From Niallia sp. Man26 (GTDB lineage Bacteria; Bacillota; Bacilli; Bacillales; Cytobacillaceae), in assembly GCF_022049065.2 (NCBI RefSeq), contig NZ_CP095744.1, forward strand, positions 124,001 through 188,000: a stretch of DNA of 64,000 nucleotides, given 5' to 3'. Both the position numbers and the translations under genes were made by a program. The notes under the pieces were generated by a model. The model saw only the letters and a list, made by a program, of their open reading frames with translations, did no database searches and was not told where the DNA came from. This document shows positions 23,492 to 31,913 of this stretch, piece by piece. How positions within the stretch are numbered: position 1 is the first letter of the stretch; the number at the start of each line of letters is the position of its first letter.

Positions 23492-24736
23492 ATGCAATTT
23501 CAATATGACCAGCTGCTGCTACAAATGCTGATTGTTCAAATACCTATTATTCTTTATTTAGTAATATCAAATGACCGCGGTGATAAAGCTGGAGAGAACG
23601 TGCTGTGGGGTATCTTATGTGCCATTACGATGGGGCTTTCTGTCAGTTTTTCCATTATTCTTGATGGCATCCGCCTTGATTCGCGCATGGTGCCGTGGTA
23701 CTTAGCATTTATATATGGCGGTAATTATGCCGGAATTCTAGTAACCGTCTGTTTCTTTATTGTTCGATTGTTATATGGAGGAATCGGTATGTTTCCTTCC
23801 TTTATTGGAATGCTTATTTCGGTGGTATTTATTTTTTGGACTAAAAATAAGTTTCATACATTAATAGTGAAAAAGAAGATTTATTTATCCGTTTTATTCG
23901 TTTCTTTTTCATCTGCCATGCTGCCAATCATTGCATTGTTATTTGGGAAAGACCTAACGACAATGACCACATTATTGAACTATAGTCTTTTTGTTCTTGT
24001 AAACGGCCTTCTTGCCTGGTTCTCTATCTATTTGATTGAGTCACACCGGGAAAAAATGCTGTTAAGAAAAGAAATCCAAAGAAATGAAAAAATGCAAGTT
24101 GTCGGGGAGCTTGCTGCAAGTGTTGCTCATGAGATAAGAAACCCGATGACAAGTATTAAAGGTTTTTTGCAGCTTCTTACGAAAGCAGACAATTTATCAG
24201 CTCCGCAAAAGGAATATTTAAACATAAGTTTAGAAGAATTGAACAGAGCCAATGAAATTATTTCTGATTATTTATCGTTAGGAAAAAGCCAAAGCAGAAA
24301 GAAACATAGTGTCCTTGATTTGGAGCTAGAAGCAAAAAAATCAATAAGCTCTCTTTCTTCTTATGCGATGCTGTTTAATGTGGATGTTGCTTTTGAGATT
24401 CAAGGGCGAGCAGTCATTATGGGCAATTCAGCGCAGATTCAACAAATGTTTGTGAATCTCATCAAAAACGCTATAGAAGCAGCGGCTAAAAACGTTCAAG
24501 TATCCATTCGGCAAAACGAAAAGGAAGTCCATATCTTTATCTGTGATGACGGAGAAGGGATGTCTGCAGACCAGCTGGATAAGCTTGGATTACCCTTTTA
24601 CTCGACAAAAGAAAAAGGGACAGGCTTAGGCTTGATGGTCACTTTGCAAATCATTAAGGAATTAGGCGGAAAGTGGCGTGTAACCAGCGACAAAAAAAGG
24701 GGAACTATGTTCCATATTACTTTTAGTGAAATATAA
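23492..24736 (+). CDS. KinB-like sporulation sensor histidine kinase (second copy)
   Basis: A 414-residue kinase with the same layout as the protein at 7701-8945. It has five to six N-terminal membrane segments with the 5TMR_LYT signature RLDSRMVPWYLAFIYGGNYAG, HisKA phospho-acceptor helix SVAHEIRNPMTSIKGFLQLL, N box NLIKNAIEAA, and G boxes DDGEGM and KEKGTGLGLMV. It probably donates phosphate to Spo0F. The two kinases clearly diverged from one ancestor, since their soluble domains are close and their sensor domains are more different. The start has TTTAGGAGAAAAC upstream. It is monocistronic and ends in a strong terminator. Confidence 0.88.
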   Translation: MQFQYDQLLLQMLIVQIPIILYLVISNDRGDKAGENVLWGILCAITMGLSVSFSIILDGIRLDSRMVPWYLAFIYGGNYAGILVTVCFFIVRLLYGGIGMFPSFIGMLISVVFIFWTKNKFHTLIVKKKIYLSVLFVSFSSAMLPIIALLFGKDLTTMTTLLNYSLFVLVNGLLAWFSIYLIESHREKMLLRKEIQRNEKMQVVGELAASVAHEIRNPMTSIKGFLQLLTKADNLSAPQKEYLNISLEELNRANEIISDYLSLGKSQSRKKHSVLDLELEAKKSISSLSSYAMLFNVDVAFEIQGRAVIMGNSAQIQQMFVNLIKNAIEAAAKNVQVSIRQNEKEVHIFICDDGEGMSADQLDKLGLPFYSTKEKGTGLGLMVTLQIIKELGGKWRVTSDKKRGTMFHITFSEI

Positions 24737-24742
24737 AAGAGA

Positions 24743-24773
24743 GGCATTCCTTTTGTGAAGGAATGCTTTTTTT
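24743..24773 (+). terminator. Rho-independent terminator
   Basis: AGGCATTCCTT / AAGGAATGCTT with a 5-base loop, then a T tract. Confidence 0.93.
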
Positions 24774-24803
24774 ATGATGTTTTATAGTGGATTTACAATT
24801 ATT

Positions 24804-24970
24804 TTTAGTAAACATAACTATAAATTTACTAATAAATAATAAAATACTGGCTGGTTTTATCAATTATTTACTTGGAAAATAGCTAGAATGCTAAATTTTT
24901 CAGAATATTATTGTATGTAAGCGTATTCTGTGTTATATTTTCGCTAAAGACTTTAGTTAAATTTACTAAA
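24804..24970 (+). promoter_or_regulatory. Two operator-like inverted repeats upstream of the LacI-type gene
   Basis: TTTAGTAAA (24804-24812) faces TTTACTAA (24825-24832), and TTTAGTTAAATTTACTAAA (24952-24970) has the same half-sites TTTAGT/ACTAAA. Sites of the form TTTAGTAAA/TTTACTAAA are typical of MsmR/LacI-type sugar regulators. The second site ends just before the ribosome site of the regulator gene, fitting autorepression. Confidence 0.65.
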
Positions 24971-24984
24971 AAGGGGGTGAAAGC

Positions 24985-26007
24985 ATGGCAACAATCAAAG
25001 ATATTGCAGAAAAAGCCAATGTATCCACGGCGACAGTTTCCAGAATACTTAATAAAGACGAGACCCTCTCTGTAACAGCAGCAACAAGAAAACGGGTGTT
25101 ACAAGTGGTTGATGAGCTTGATTACAAGCCATCCAGAAAGAAGCAAACGAAGGAAATAAAAGCAGTTAGTACCTATCAAATAGGCATTATCATTCTGAAT
25201 GATGAAACAATCGATCCTTATTTTCAGTCAATTCGCCTTGGTATAGAAGGTATATGCCATGAGTATTCAATGAATCTTGCTTCCACTATGATTATAGGCA
25301 AAAACCAGATTACAGGAAGCGGTCTCGACTCCTTAGATGGCTTAATTGTTATAGGCGATGTCGATATTGCTGACCTGAAGACAATCTATCCTGAAGCGAA
25401 GCATATAGTTGCTGTTGATCAGATTCCTAAAAATGCAAATGTGGATGTTGTTATTTCCGATTTCGTTCGTGCTACAAACATGGTTTTAGACCATCTTCTA
25501 ACACTCGGACATACTGATATTGCCTATATAGGAGGCGAGGGCAGGGTATTTAAAGTCAGTAATCTTGAAACAACGGACAAGATAGATGTGCGCAGAAAAG
25601 CCTTTGAAAATTTTCTAAAAGAGAAGGAATTAAATAAAGCAAGCAGGATATTGGAAGGAGATTGGGGGCCAACAGGCGGGTACGCTCTTACACAAAAGCT
25701 GCTTAACTTAACTCCGAGACCAACAGCCATTGTTGTTGCCAGTGATCCGATGGCATTAGGTGTGCTCAGCTGCTTGCATGAACAAGGCATAAAGGTTCCC
25801 GACGAAATTTCTGTTATCAGTTTTGATGATATTGAAGCAGCAGCATTTATGAATCCAAGACTCTCTACAGTAAAGATTCATGGGGAGGAAATGGGGAAAA
25901 CAGCTGTTAAGCTTCTGCATGATCAATTGAACGGGAGAATAATACCATTGCAAGTGACATTACCTGTTGAATTGATTTTGCGCGAAAGTGTAAAAGGTTT
26001 GAACTAA
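24985..26007 (+). CDS. LacI family regulator of alpha-galactoside utilisation
   Basis: A 340-residue LacI/GalR-family repressor. The N-terminal helix-turn-helix is IKDIAEKANVSTATVSRIL, followed by the hinge helix and a periplasmic-binding-protein-like effector domain (about residues 62-335) with LGHTDIAYIGGEGR and VVASDPMALGVLSCLHEQGIKVPDEISVISFDD signatures. Sequence style is that of MsmR/RafR/GalR. It lies 19 bp upstream of the alpha-galactosidase gene, so the inducer is probably an alpha-galactoside or galactose. Repeated TTTAGT...ACTAAA dyads upstream suggest self-control. AAGGGGGTGAAAGC precedes the start. Confidence 0.9.
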   Translation: MATIKDIAEKANVSTATVSRILNKDETLSVTAATRKRVLQVVDELDYKPSRKKQTKEIKAVSTYQIGIIILNDETIDPYFQSIRLGIEGICHEYSMNLASTMIIGKNQITGSGLDSLDGLIVIGDVDIADLKTIYPEAKHIVAVDQIPKNANVDVVISDFVRATNMVLDHLLTLGHTDIAYIGGEGRVFKVSNLETTDKIDVRRKAFENFLKEKELNKASRILEGDWGPTGGYALTQKLLNLTPRPTAIVVASDPMALGVLSCLHEQGIKVPDEISVISFDDIEAAAFMNPRLSTVKIHGEEMGKTAVKLLHDQLNGRIIPLQVTLPVELILRESVKGLN

Positions 26008-26026
26008 TATAGGGGAGTGAGAGTTG

Positions 26027-28225
26027 ATGGGTATTTTGTTTGATTCGAACAGGAAAATTTTTCATCTGCAAGCACGTAACACAAGTTATGTCATGGAAAT
26101 TGCCAGAGACGGCTATTTGCTGCATCTTTATTGGGGAAGAAAGGTAAAGGAATACCGCCATTCTAATTTTCTGCAGCTCATGGATCGCGGTTTTTCTGGG
26201 AACCCATATCAGCATAAAGAGGATCGAACCTTTTCACTAGATACATTGCCGCTAGAGTACCCACAGTACGGCAATTCAGATTTTCGAAAGCCCAGCTATC
26301 AAATTCAGCTCGAAAACGGTTCAACTATAACTGACTTGCGGTATCAATCACATTTAATCTATAAAGGAAAGAAGCCTTTAGAAGGATTGCCGGCTACCTT
26401 TGTTGAGAAGGAAGAGGAAGCAGAAACACTCGAAATTACGATGGTCGATGAGCTTATTGGATTACAGGTGGTATTGAGCTACAGTGTATTTGAACACTTT
26501 AATGTGATTACAAGATCTGTAAAAATCATTAATGACGGCGAGCAGTCCTTAAAGCTGTTAAATGTGCAGAGTCTATGTGTAGACTTCCGAGAAGCCGATT
26601 TCGATTTTCTGCACTTACATGGTGCTCATGTTAGGGAGAGACATATTGAAAGACAGCCGCTCCGCCATGGTATCCAATCCATTGAAAGCAGCAGAGGCTC
26701 CAGCAGTCATCAGCATAATCCGTTTATAGCGCTGCTTAGAAAAGAAGCAACAGAGGATAAAGGAGAGGTTTATGGCTTTAACTTTGTATATAGCGGTAAT
26801 TTTCTGGCACAAGCAGAAGTGGATCAATTTAGCTGTACACGAGTAACAATGGGGATTAATCCTTTTGATTTCAGCTGGAAGCTAGAACCTGGTGAAGCTT
26901 TTCAGGCACCAGAGGCGGTTATGGTGTATTCGTCAGAGGGACTTGGGAGCATGTCAAGAACGTTTCATGACCTGTATCAAACCCATTTAATTAGAGGAGA
27001 ATATCGAGATAAAGAACGTCCAATTCTTGTGAATAACTGGGAAGCAACTTATTTTGACTTTACTGCTGAGCGTATTTTGGAAATTGCAGAAGCAGGAAAA
27101 GAGCTTGGAATCGAATTATTTGTTCTCGATGATGGCTGGTTTGGCAAAAGAGATAATGACAAAACATCACTTGGAGACTGGTTTGTCAATAATCGTAAAC
27201 TTCCAAATGGCTTAAATAAGCTGGCATCAGATGTTGAAGCGAAAGGGATGAAATTCGGTCTATGGTTTGAACCAGAGATGGTATCTGTTGACAGTGATTT
27301 ATACCGTGAGCATCCAGATTGGTGCCTCCATGTTCCGGGACGGCAAAGCTCCGAAAGCAGAAACCAATTGGTCTTGGATTTATCGAGAGAAGATGTATGT
27401 AAAGAAATTACGAAGCGAGTTAGTGATATTTTAGGAAATATGCCTATTTCCTATGTGAAATGGGATATGAACCGTAACATGACAGAGATTGGTTCTGCAC
27501 TTCTTCCACCTGACAGGCAAAGAGAAACAGCCCATCGGTATATGCTCGGCTTATATAAAATACTTGAAGAAATAACAGCTTCTTTTCCACATGTACTTTT
27601 CGAAAGCTGCTCAGGTGGCGGCGGAAGATTCGATCCAGGGATGCTCCATTATATGCCGCAGACTTGGACGAGTGATAATACGGATGCAGTATCCAGACTA
27701 AAGATTCAATACGGAACAAGCTTAGTATATCCTGTTTCTTCAATTGGAGCACATGTTTCAGCGGTCCCTAATCATCAGGTGCAGCGGACTACATCTATAA
27801 GTATGCGCGGCGATGTGGCAATGTCAGGCAACTTAGGCTATGAATTGGATTTAACAAGGGTGTCAGAAGAAGATAAAATCGCCGTTAAAAATCAGGTTTC
27901 CTATTATAAAGAAATCCGAAGCCTCATTCAGTTTGGTGAGTTTTACCGCTTGAAAAGCCCCTTTGAAGGAAATGAAACAGCATGGCTTTTTACTAATAAG
28001 GAAAAAACGGAAGTAATCGTCTATTACTTTAAAGTGCTCGCAGAACCAGCCGCTTCAGATTCTGTTTTGAAGCTGAGAGGGATTGATGTAAATAAAGAGT
28101 ATCAAGTAAACGGCACAGACACAGTTTACGGTGGAGATGAACTTGCTTTTGCCGGATTAAGTATTCCTATTGAAATGATACAAGGCGATTTTCAAAGCTT
28201 TTGCTGGCATTTGAAAGCTTTATAG
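26027..28225 (+). CDS. Alpha-galactosidase, glycoside hydrolase family 36
   Basis: A 732-residue cytoplasmic GH36 enzyme, the usual length for AgaN/AgaA-type tetramers. It has an N-terminal beta-sandwich (about 1-330), then a TIM barrel with nucleophile Asp in YVKWDMNRNMTE (about residue 479) and acid/base Asp in TWTSDNTDAV (about residue 549), and the substrate-binding FESCSGGGGRFDPGML loop. It hydrolyses terminal alpha-1,6-galactose from melibiose, raffinose or stachyose. It is co-transcribed with the LacI regulator. The GPH symporter upstream is the likely importer, since no ABC transporter is nearby. The start is ATG 26027 after AGGGGAGTG; a TTG three bases earlier is possible. Confidence 0.95.
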   Translation: MGILFDSNRKIFHLQARNTSYVMEIARDGYLLHLYWGRKVKEYRHSNFLQLMDRGFSGNPYQHKEDRTFSLDTLPLEYPQYGNSDFRKPSYQIQLENGSTITDLRYQSHLIYKGKKPLEGLPATFVEKEEEAETLEITMVDELIGLQVVLSYSVFEHFNVITRSVKIINDGEQSLKLLNVQSLCVDFREADFDFLHLHGAHVRERHIERQPLRHGIQSIESSRGSSSHQHNPFIALLRKEATEDKGEVYGFNFVYSGNFLAQAEVDQFSCTRVTMGINPFDFSWKLEPGEAFQAPEAVMVYSSEGLGSMSRTFHDLYQTHLIRGEYRDKERPILVNNWEATYFDFTAERILEIAEAGKELGIELFVLDDGWFGKRDNDKTSLGDWFVNNRKLPNGLNKLASDVEAKGMKFGLWFEPEMVSVDSDLYREHPDWCLHVPGRQSSESRNQLVLDLSREDVCKEITKRVSDILGNMPISYVKWDMNRNMTEIGSALLPPDRQRETAHRYMLGLYKILEEITASFPHVLFESCSGGGGRFDPGMLHYMPQTWTSDNTDAVSRLKIQYGTSLVYPVSSIGAHVSAVPNHQVQRTTSISMRGDVAMSGNLGYELDLTRVSEEDKIAVKNQVSYYKEIRSLIQFGEFYRLKSPFEGNETAWLFTNKEKTEVIVYYFKVLAEPAASDSVLKLRGIDVNKEYQVNGTDTVYGGDELAFAGLSIPIEMIQGDFQSFCWHLKAL

Positions 28226-28245
28226 AGTGTTAGAATATGAAATTA

Positions 28246-28276
28246 AGAGGCTGCCTGACGGGCAGCTTCTTTCGTT
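28246..28276 (+). terminator. Rho-independent terminator
   Basis: AGAGGCTGCC / GGCAGCTTCT with a 5-base loop, then a T-rich tail, just after the alpha-galactosidase gene. Confidence 0.82.
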
Positions 28277-28566
28277 TGTTAAAGACAAATCAAATGCAGT
28301 GGCGGTAAGGAAAAATAACAAAGAAATCACTTTGAAATTAGGGAGAGGCGGACAATTATTTGGCATCTCTGCACATTCTTCTTATAACATTGTCAATAAC
28401 GCTAGTATCCTTGCCAGGGAGTCGCCGAAAAAGATTGTTCTTTTGTTCAGAATGAAAGATTTATACAACAATTGTTTATTCATGTTAAAAAATTTATAAA
28501 TATACCGATATAATATGGAGTATAACTTACTATTTATGATTGTTAGTAAAGAAGGAAGAGAACTAG
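28277..28566. other. Gap before the GGDEF-EAL gene
   Basis: No gene is supported. A 90-codon frame from 28227 runs through the alpha-galactosidase terminator and has no ribosome site. Near 28506 lies TATAATATGG, a possible -10 for the downstream gene; no clear -35 is paired with it. Confidence 0.5.
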
Positions 28567-30753
28567 ATGGATAATCCTTTACGAAATGATTCGATATTCG
28601 ATATGTATAAGTCTTTGTTTAATAATAATAGTGATCCATGTTTTGCGATAAGCATTAATGGTGACTTTTTGCATATTAATAAAGCGGCAGAAAGCTTGAC
28701 TGGATATACCAGTGCTGAGTTTTCATCATTATCATACGCCGAATTAATTGATGAGTCTCAGTTAGAAAATACCCTTAACCGTATCGAAAAATTGCTTCAT
28801 GGTCATGCTGAGAATGCTGAGTTAACGATCAAAAACAAACAGGGAGAGAGAATTGAATTATCTATAGTGGCCCTTCCAATCTATAAAGATGAGAGGACAA
28901 TAGGGATTGTTGGTGTGGCGAAGGATGTCACTAGTAAAAATTATATTGCATCACTTGTAAAAGAACAAAATAAAATTTTAAAAATGATTGTTAGCGGAAC
29001 AAAATATACGCTGATCCTTGATGAAATTGTCTCGATTGTTGAAAATTTTGCAAAAGATTGCCTTTGTACTGTGATGATTGCCGATCAGGAAGCGAAAAAG
29101 CTCTATACAGCTTCCTCTCCTAATCTGCCAGATGAGTTTATTGACTTTATTAACGGTATTCCGATTGCACCAAATACAGGATCATGCGGAACTGCTGCCT
29201 ATAAAAAAATGCAGGTAGTTGTTGAAGATATTTCAAATGATTGTTTATGGGCAGACTATCGGGATATCGCATTAAAGCATGGACTGCAAGCATGCTGGTC
29301 TACTCCAGTTTTTGACAGCAATAACGATGTAATTGGTTGTTTTGCTATTTATCACCGTATACCGACGGCTCCAAGTGCGAATGTAACAAAGCTGATAGAG
29401 GAGGCTACCTATCTAACGAGTCTCGTTATTCAAAGAGGTTTAGCTGAAGAAAAAATCCATCGCCTTGCATACCACGATGATCTGACTGGACTGCCTAACA
29501 GGCGGGTTTTTGCTGATAATTTAAAAGTGGCAATCACTAACTTTCAACCTACTTGCAGCATTCGGCATTTAGCATTGCTGTTTATGGATTTAGATCGCTT
29601 TAAAGTTATTAATGATACACTTGGTCACCATATTGGGGATGAACTTTTACAAGAGTTTGCAGATCGATTAAAGCATTGTATTGGAACGAATGGGGTAGTT
29701 TCCAGACAGGGGGGCGATGAATTTATTCTCCTGCTTGAAAATGTTACTGAAGAAGAAGTAAGAAGTAAAGCAAATAAGGTTATTGATATCCTTTCTTCGC
29801 CTTTCCTAATCGGTGGGCATGAAATATTTATTACTCCAAGTATTGGTATATCGATGCACCCAAAAGATGGTGATGATGATGTGACACTTATCCGTAACGC
29901 AGACATTGCCATGTATGAAGCAAAGAAAAAAGGAAGAAATAATTATCAGTTTTATAATGAGAAATTCGATTTTCAATCATCAGAACTGTTGGTATTAGAA
30001 ACAGAATTAAGAAAGGCAGACATTACTAAACACTTCATCTTACATTTTCAACCGATTATTGATTTGAAGACAAATGCTGTGACAAGTGCTGAAGCCTTAA
30101 TAAGATGGCAGCATCCTAAATTTGGACTCATTTCCCCAGATAAATTCATCCGTATTGCCGAAGATACTGGTCTGATTATCCCGATTGGGGAATGGGTAAT
30201 ACGAAAAGTTTGCCAAGAAATTAAAGAAAGAATCAGAAGAGGATTTATTCCAATAAACTTTTCTGTCAATCTATCTTTACGTCAGTTTTTTGACAGCAAT
30301 CTTGTTACAACGATGGCAAGTATATTAGAAGAGGAAGGAATTGAACCTTCTTATATAACACTGGAAATCACCGAGAGTATGACTATGGATGTTGAAAAAG
30401 CTAGTCAAATTCTTTATCAATTGAAGGAGCTTGGCGTGGAAATTTCCATAGACGATTTTGGGACTGGTTACAGTTCTCTGCAATATTTGCAAAAGTTTCC
30501 AATCGACTACTTAAAAATTGATAAATCCTTTATCCAAAACATCGTAGTGAATAAAGATGATTATAATATTGCTTCAACCATTATTGTCATGGCCCATAAT
30601 CTTGGGCTGAAGGTCATTGCAGAAGGGGTAGAAACAGAAGAACAAGTTGAAATTTTAAAAGGTTTTAAATGCGAAAAAGCGCAAGGCTACTTTTACAGCA
30701 AGCCTCTGCCTCTTGATGAGCTTCGTTTATTGGAGGAAGAGAAAAACGAATAA
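28567..30753 (+). CDS. PAS-GAF-GGDEF-EAL cyclic-di-GMP turnover protein
   Basis: A soluble 728-residue protein. It contains PAS (about residues 12-130), GAF (about 145-290, including the TGSCGTAAYKKMQVVVEDI pocket region), GGDEF (about 300-460, motif RQGGDEF intact) and EAL (about 478-725). The EAL domain shows SAEALIRWQHP, the LEITES stretch, DDFGTGYSSL and IAEGVETEEQ, so the metal-binding phosphodiesterase residues are present. No RxxD inhibitory site is seen before GGDEF. It could both make and degrade c-di-GMP, switched by PAS/GAF ligands. It is monocistronic; GAAGGAAGAG precedes the start. Together with the cyclase at 782-1984 it makes two c-di-GMP genes in the window. Confidence 0.93.
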   Translation: MDNPLRNDSIFDMYKSLFNNNSDPCFAISINGDFLHINKAAESLTGYTSAEFSSLSYAELIDESQLENTLNRIEKLLHGHAENAELTIKNKQGERIELSIVALPIYKDERTIGIVGVAKDVTSKNYIASLVKEQNKILKMIVSGTKYTLILDEIVSIVENFAKDCLCTVMIADQEAKKLYTASSPNLPDEFIDFINGIPIAPNTGSCGTAAYKKMQVVVEDISNDCLWADYRDIALKHGLQACWSTPVFDSNNDVIGCFAIYHRIPTAPSANVTKLIEEATYLTSLVIQRGLAEEKIHRLAYHDDLTGLPNRRVFADNLKVAITNFQPTCSIRHLALLFMDLDRFKVINDTLGHHIGDELLQEFADRLKHCIGTNGVVSRQGGDEFILLLENVTEEEVRSKANKVIDILSSPFLIGGHEIFITPSIGISMHPKDGDDDVTLIRNADIAMYEAKKKGRNNYQFYNEKFDFQSSELLVLETELRKADITKHFILHFQPIIDLKTNAVTSAEALIRWQHPKFGLISPDKFIRIAEDTGLIIPIGEWVIRKVCQEIKERIRRGFIPINFSVNLSLRQFFDSNLVTTMASILEEEGIEPSYITLEITESMTMDVEKASQILYQLKELGVEISIDDFGTGYSSLQYLQKFPIDYLKIDKSFIQNIVVNKDDYNIASTIIVMAHNLGLKVIAEGVETEEQVEILKGFKCEKAQGYFYSKPLPLDELRLLEEEKNE

Positions 30754-30756
30754 AGG

Positions 30757-30791
30757 AAAAATCAGGTGGCAGTGTCCATCTGATTTTTTTT
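30757..30791 (+). terminator. Rho-independent terminator
   Basis: AAAAATCAG pairs with CTGATTTTT around a 13-base loop, followed by a T tract. Confidence 0.85.
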
Positions 30792-30880
30792 ATGAAAAAT
30801 CCTTAGAAAACAAAAAAATAATAAAATAACTTGCAAAATCCTTTTTCCTTCATTAAAATAAATGTTTATAACGGATTTGT

Positions 30881-30901
30881 AAATCGTAATCGTTATGATT
30901 T
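30881..30901 (+). promoter_or_regulatory. Zur box upstream of rpmG
   Basis: The 21 bases AAATCGTAAT-C-GTTATGATTT match the Bacillus Zur operator (AAATCGTAAT-N-ATTACGATTT) at 18 of 20 informative positions. Zur with zinc would repress the L33 gene that starts 32 bases downstream. Confidence 0.88.
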
Positions 30902-30932
30902 ACATTTATCCTAATAACTAGGAGGAATAATT

Positions 30933-31082
30933 ATGAGAGTAAAAATTACATTAGCTTGTACAGAAACAGGGGACAGAAATTATATCACGACTAAAAATAA
31001 ACGCAACAATCCTGACCGTATTGAATTAATGAAGTATTGCCCTCGTTTAAAAAGGCGTACTTTGCATAGAGAAACAAAGTAA
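30933..31082 (+). CDS. rpmG: Ribosomal protein bL33, zinc-free form
   Basis: A 49-residue L33 ([20 protein letters not shown] start, [25 protein letters not shown] end). The two CxxC zinc knuckles of the C+ form are lost: ACTET and YCPRL keep only one Cys each. This is the C- paralogue that replaces zinc-containing L33 on the ribosome during zinc starvation and so frees zinc. Its Zur box upstream, and the zinc-free S14 and zinc GTPase genes downstream, support that. AGGAGG precedes the start. Confidence 0.93.
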   Translation: MRVKITLACTETGDRNYITTKNKRNNPDRIELMKYCPRLKRRTLHRETK

Positions 31083-31116
31083 GGGCTATCGAGGAATTTA
31101 AGTTTCTATAAAATTT

Positions 31117-31137
31117 AAATCGTAATGATTACGTTTT
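31117..31137 (+). promoter_or_regulatory. Zur box upstream of rpsN
   Basis: AAATCGTAAT-G-ATTACGTTTT differs from the Bacillus Zur consensus at one position. It lies 18 bases before the S14 gene, giving this gene its own zinc-responsive control. Confidence 0.92.
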
Positions 31138-31155
31138 GATAGGAGGAAAGAACTA

Positions 31156-31425
31156 ATGGCAAAAAAGTCTAAAGTAGTAAAAGAGAAAAAACGCCAAGTA
31201 ATGGTAGAAAAGTACGCAGCTATTAGAAAGGAATTAAAAGAGAAGGGAGATTATGAAGCACTACGAAAGCTACCGCGGGATTCTTCACCAACACGACTTA
31301 AGAACCGATGTGAAGTCACAGGCAGACCAAGAGGCTATTTTAGAAAATTTAACATGTCTCGTATTGCTTTTAGGGAGTATGCACATAAAGGGCAAATTCC
31401 AGGAGTAAAAAAAGCCAGTTGGTAA
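31156..31425 (+). CDS. rpsN: Ribosomal protein uS14, zinc-free form (YhzA-like)
   Basis: An 89-residue S14 of the long, zinc-independent type ([20 protein letters not shown] start; [24 protein letters not shown] signature; KKASW end). The housekeeping Bacillus S14 is 61 residues with four zinc-binding Cys; here a single Cys remains. B. subtilis YhzA (RpsN2) plays the same role and is induced by zinc limitation through Zur. A near-perfect Zur box lies just upstream. GAGGAAAG precedes the start. Confidence 0.95.
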   Translation: MAKKSKVVKEKKRQVMVEKYAAIRKELKEKGDYEALRKLPRDSSPTRLKNRCEVTGRPRGYFRKFNMSRIAFREYAHKGQIPGVKKASW

Positions 31426-31434
31426 ATGTTAAGC

Positions 31435-31459
31435 GCCGCCAAAGAGAAGATTTGGCGGC
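31435..31459 (+). terminator. Hairpin between rpsN and the next gene
   Basis: GCCGCCAAA (31435-31443) and TTTGGCGGC (31451-31459) form a perfect 9-bp stem with a 7-base loop. No T tract follows, so it is more likely an mRNA processing or partial attenuation site than a full terminator. Confidence 0.6.
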
Positions 31460-31492
31460 TAAGTATAATAAAGGGAAAGGAGGGAAGTGGGC

Positions 31493-31852
31493 ATGCATAC
31501 TCTTAATCCTGTCTTAGTCCAGTTTTTATATCGCAGTGCAATTGAAAGCTTGCCAGATAAATACAAAGAGATTTACCGCTTCATAGAAAGCAGGGAGGAC
31601 GAACTCGAGATGGAGGCGGTCAATGAGAGCCACTTTAGACAGCTGTTTCATGAAAAGTCTCCATTTCAAGCGGCGGTAAGTCATTTTTCTCTCGACTTTC
31701 AAACAATTAAAAACATAATGACTGAAGCACAAGCAGAAATTGACAACAAGATAGTAGAGAGACTAAAGCAAATAAAATGGGTAGATATGAGTGACGATTC
31801 TAATACCAATGACACAGAAAGAAAGAACTGGACATATGTTTTTGTCAGCTAA
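31493..31852 (+). CDS. Unknown protein within the zinc-starvation cluster
   Basis: A 119-residue, mainly alpha-helical acidic protein (MHTLNPVLVQFLYRSAIESLPDKY start; ends KNWTYVFVS). There is no signal peptide, membrane segment or obvious metal motif. AAAGGAGGG lies eight bases before ATG 31493; a GTG at 31487 is too close to it. It sits between zinc-free S14 and a COG0523 zinc GTPase gene with no promoter or true terminator in front, so it is probably read from the Zur-controlled rpsN promoter. Its family is not recognised. Membership in the zinc response is inferred from position only. Confidence 0.7.
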   Translation: MHTLNPVLVQFLYRSAIESLPDKYKEIYRFIESREDELEMEAVNESHFRQLFHEKSPFQAAVSHFSLDFQTIKNIMTEAQAEIDNKIVERLKQIKWVDMSDDSNTNDTERKNWTYVFVS

Positions 31853-31870
31853 TTACAAAAACACAACAGT

Positions 31871-31891
31871 AAATCGTATGTGATACATATG
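31871..31891 (+). promoter_or_regulatory. Degenerate Zur-box-like sequence
   Basis: The left half AAATCGTA matches the Zur consensus at eight positions, and the right half is poor. The site sits just upstream of the COG0523 gene, a standard Zur target, so it is reported with low confidence. Confidence 0.4.
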
Positions 31892-31913
31892 AATATAAAT
31901 AGGGGGATGCGGT

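Noticed and set aside
28227..28499. 90-codon plus-strand frame after the alpha-galactosidase gene
   Set aside because: It starts within two bases of the upstream stop, runs through a clear terminator hairpin (28246-28276), has no ribosome site and gives a protein of no recognisable pattern.
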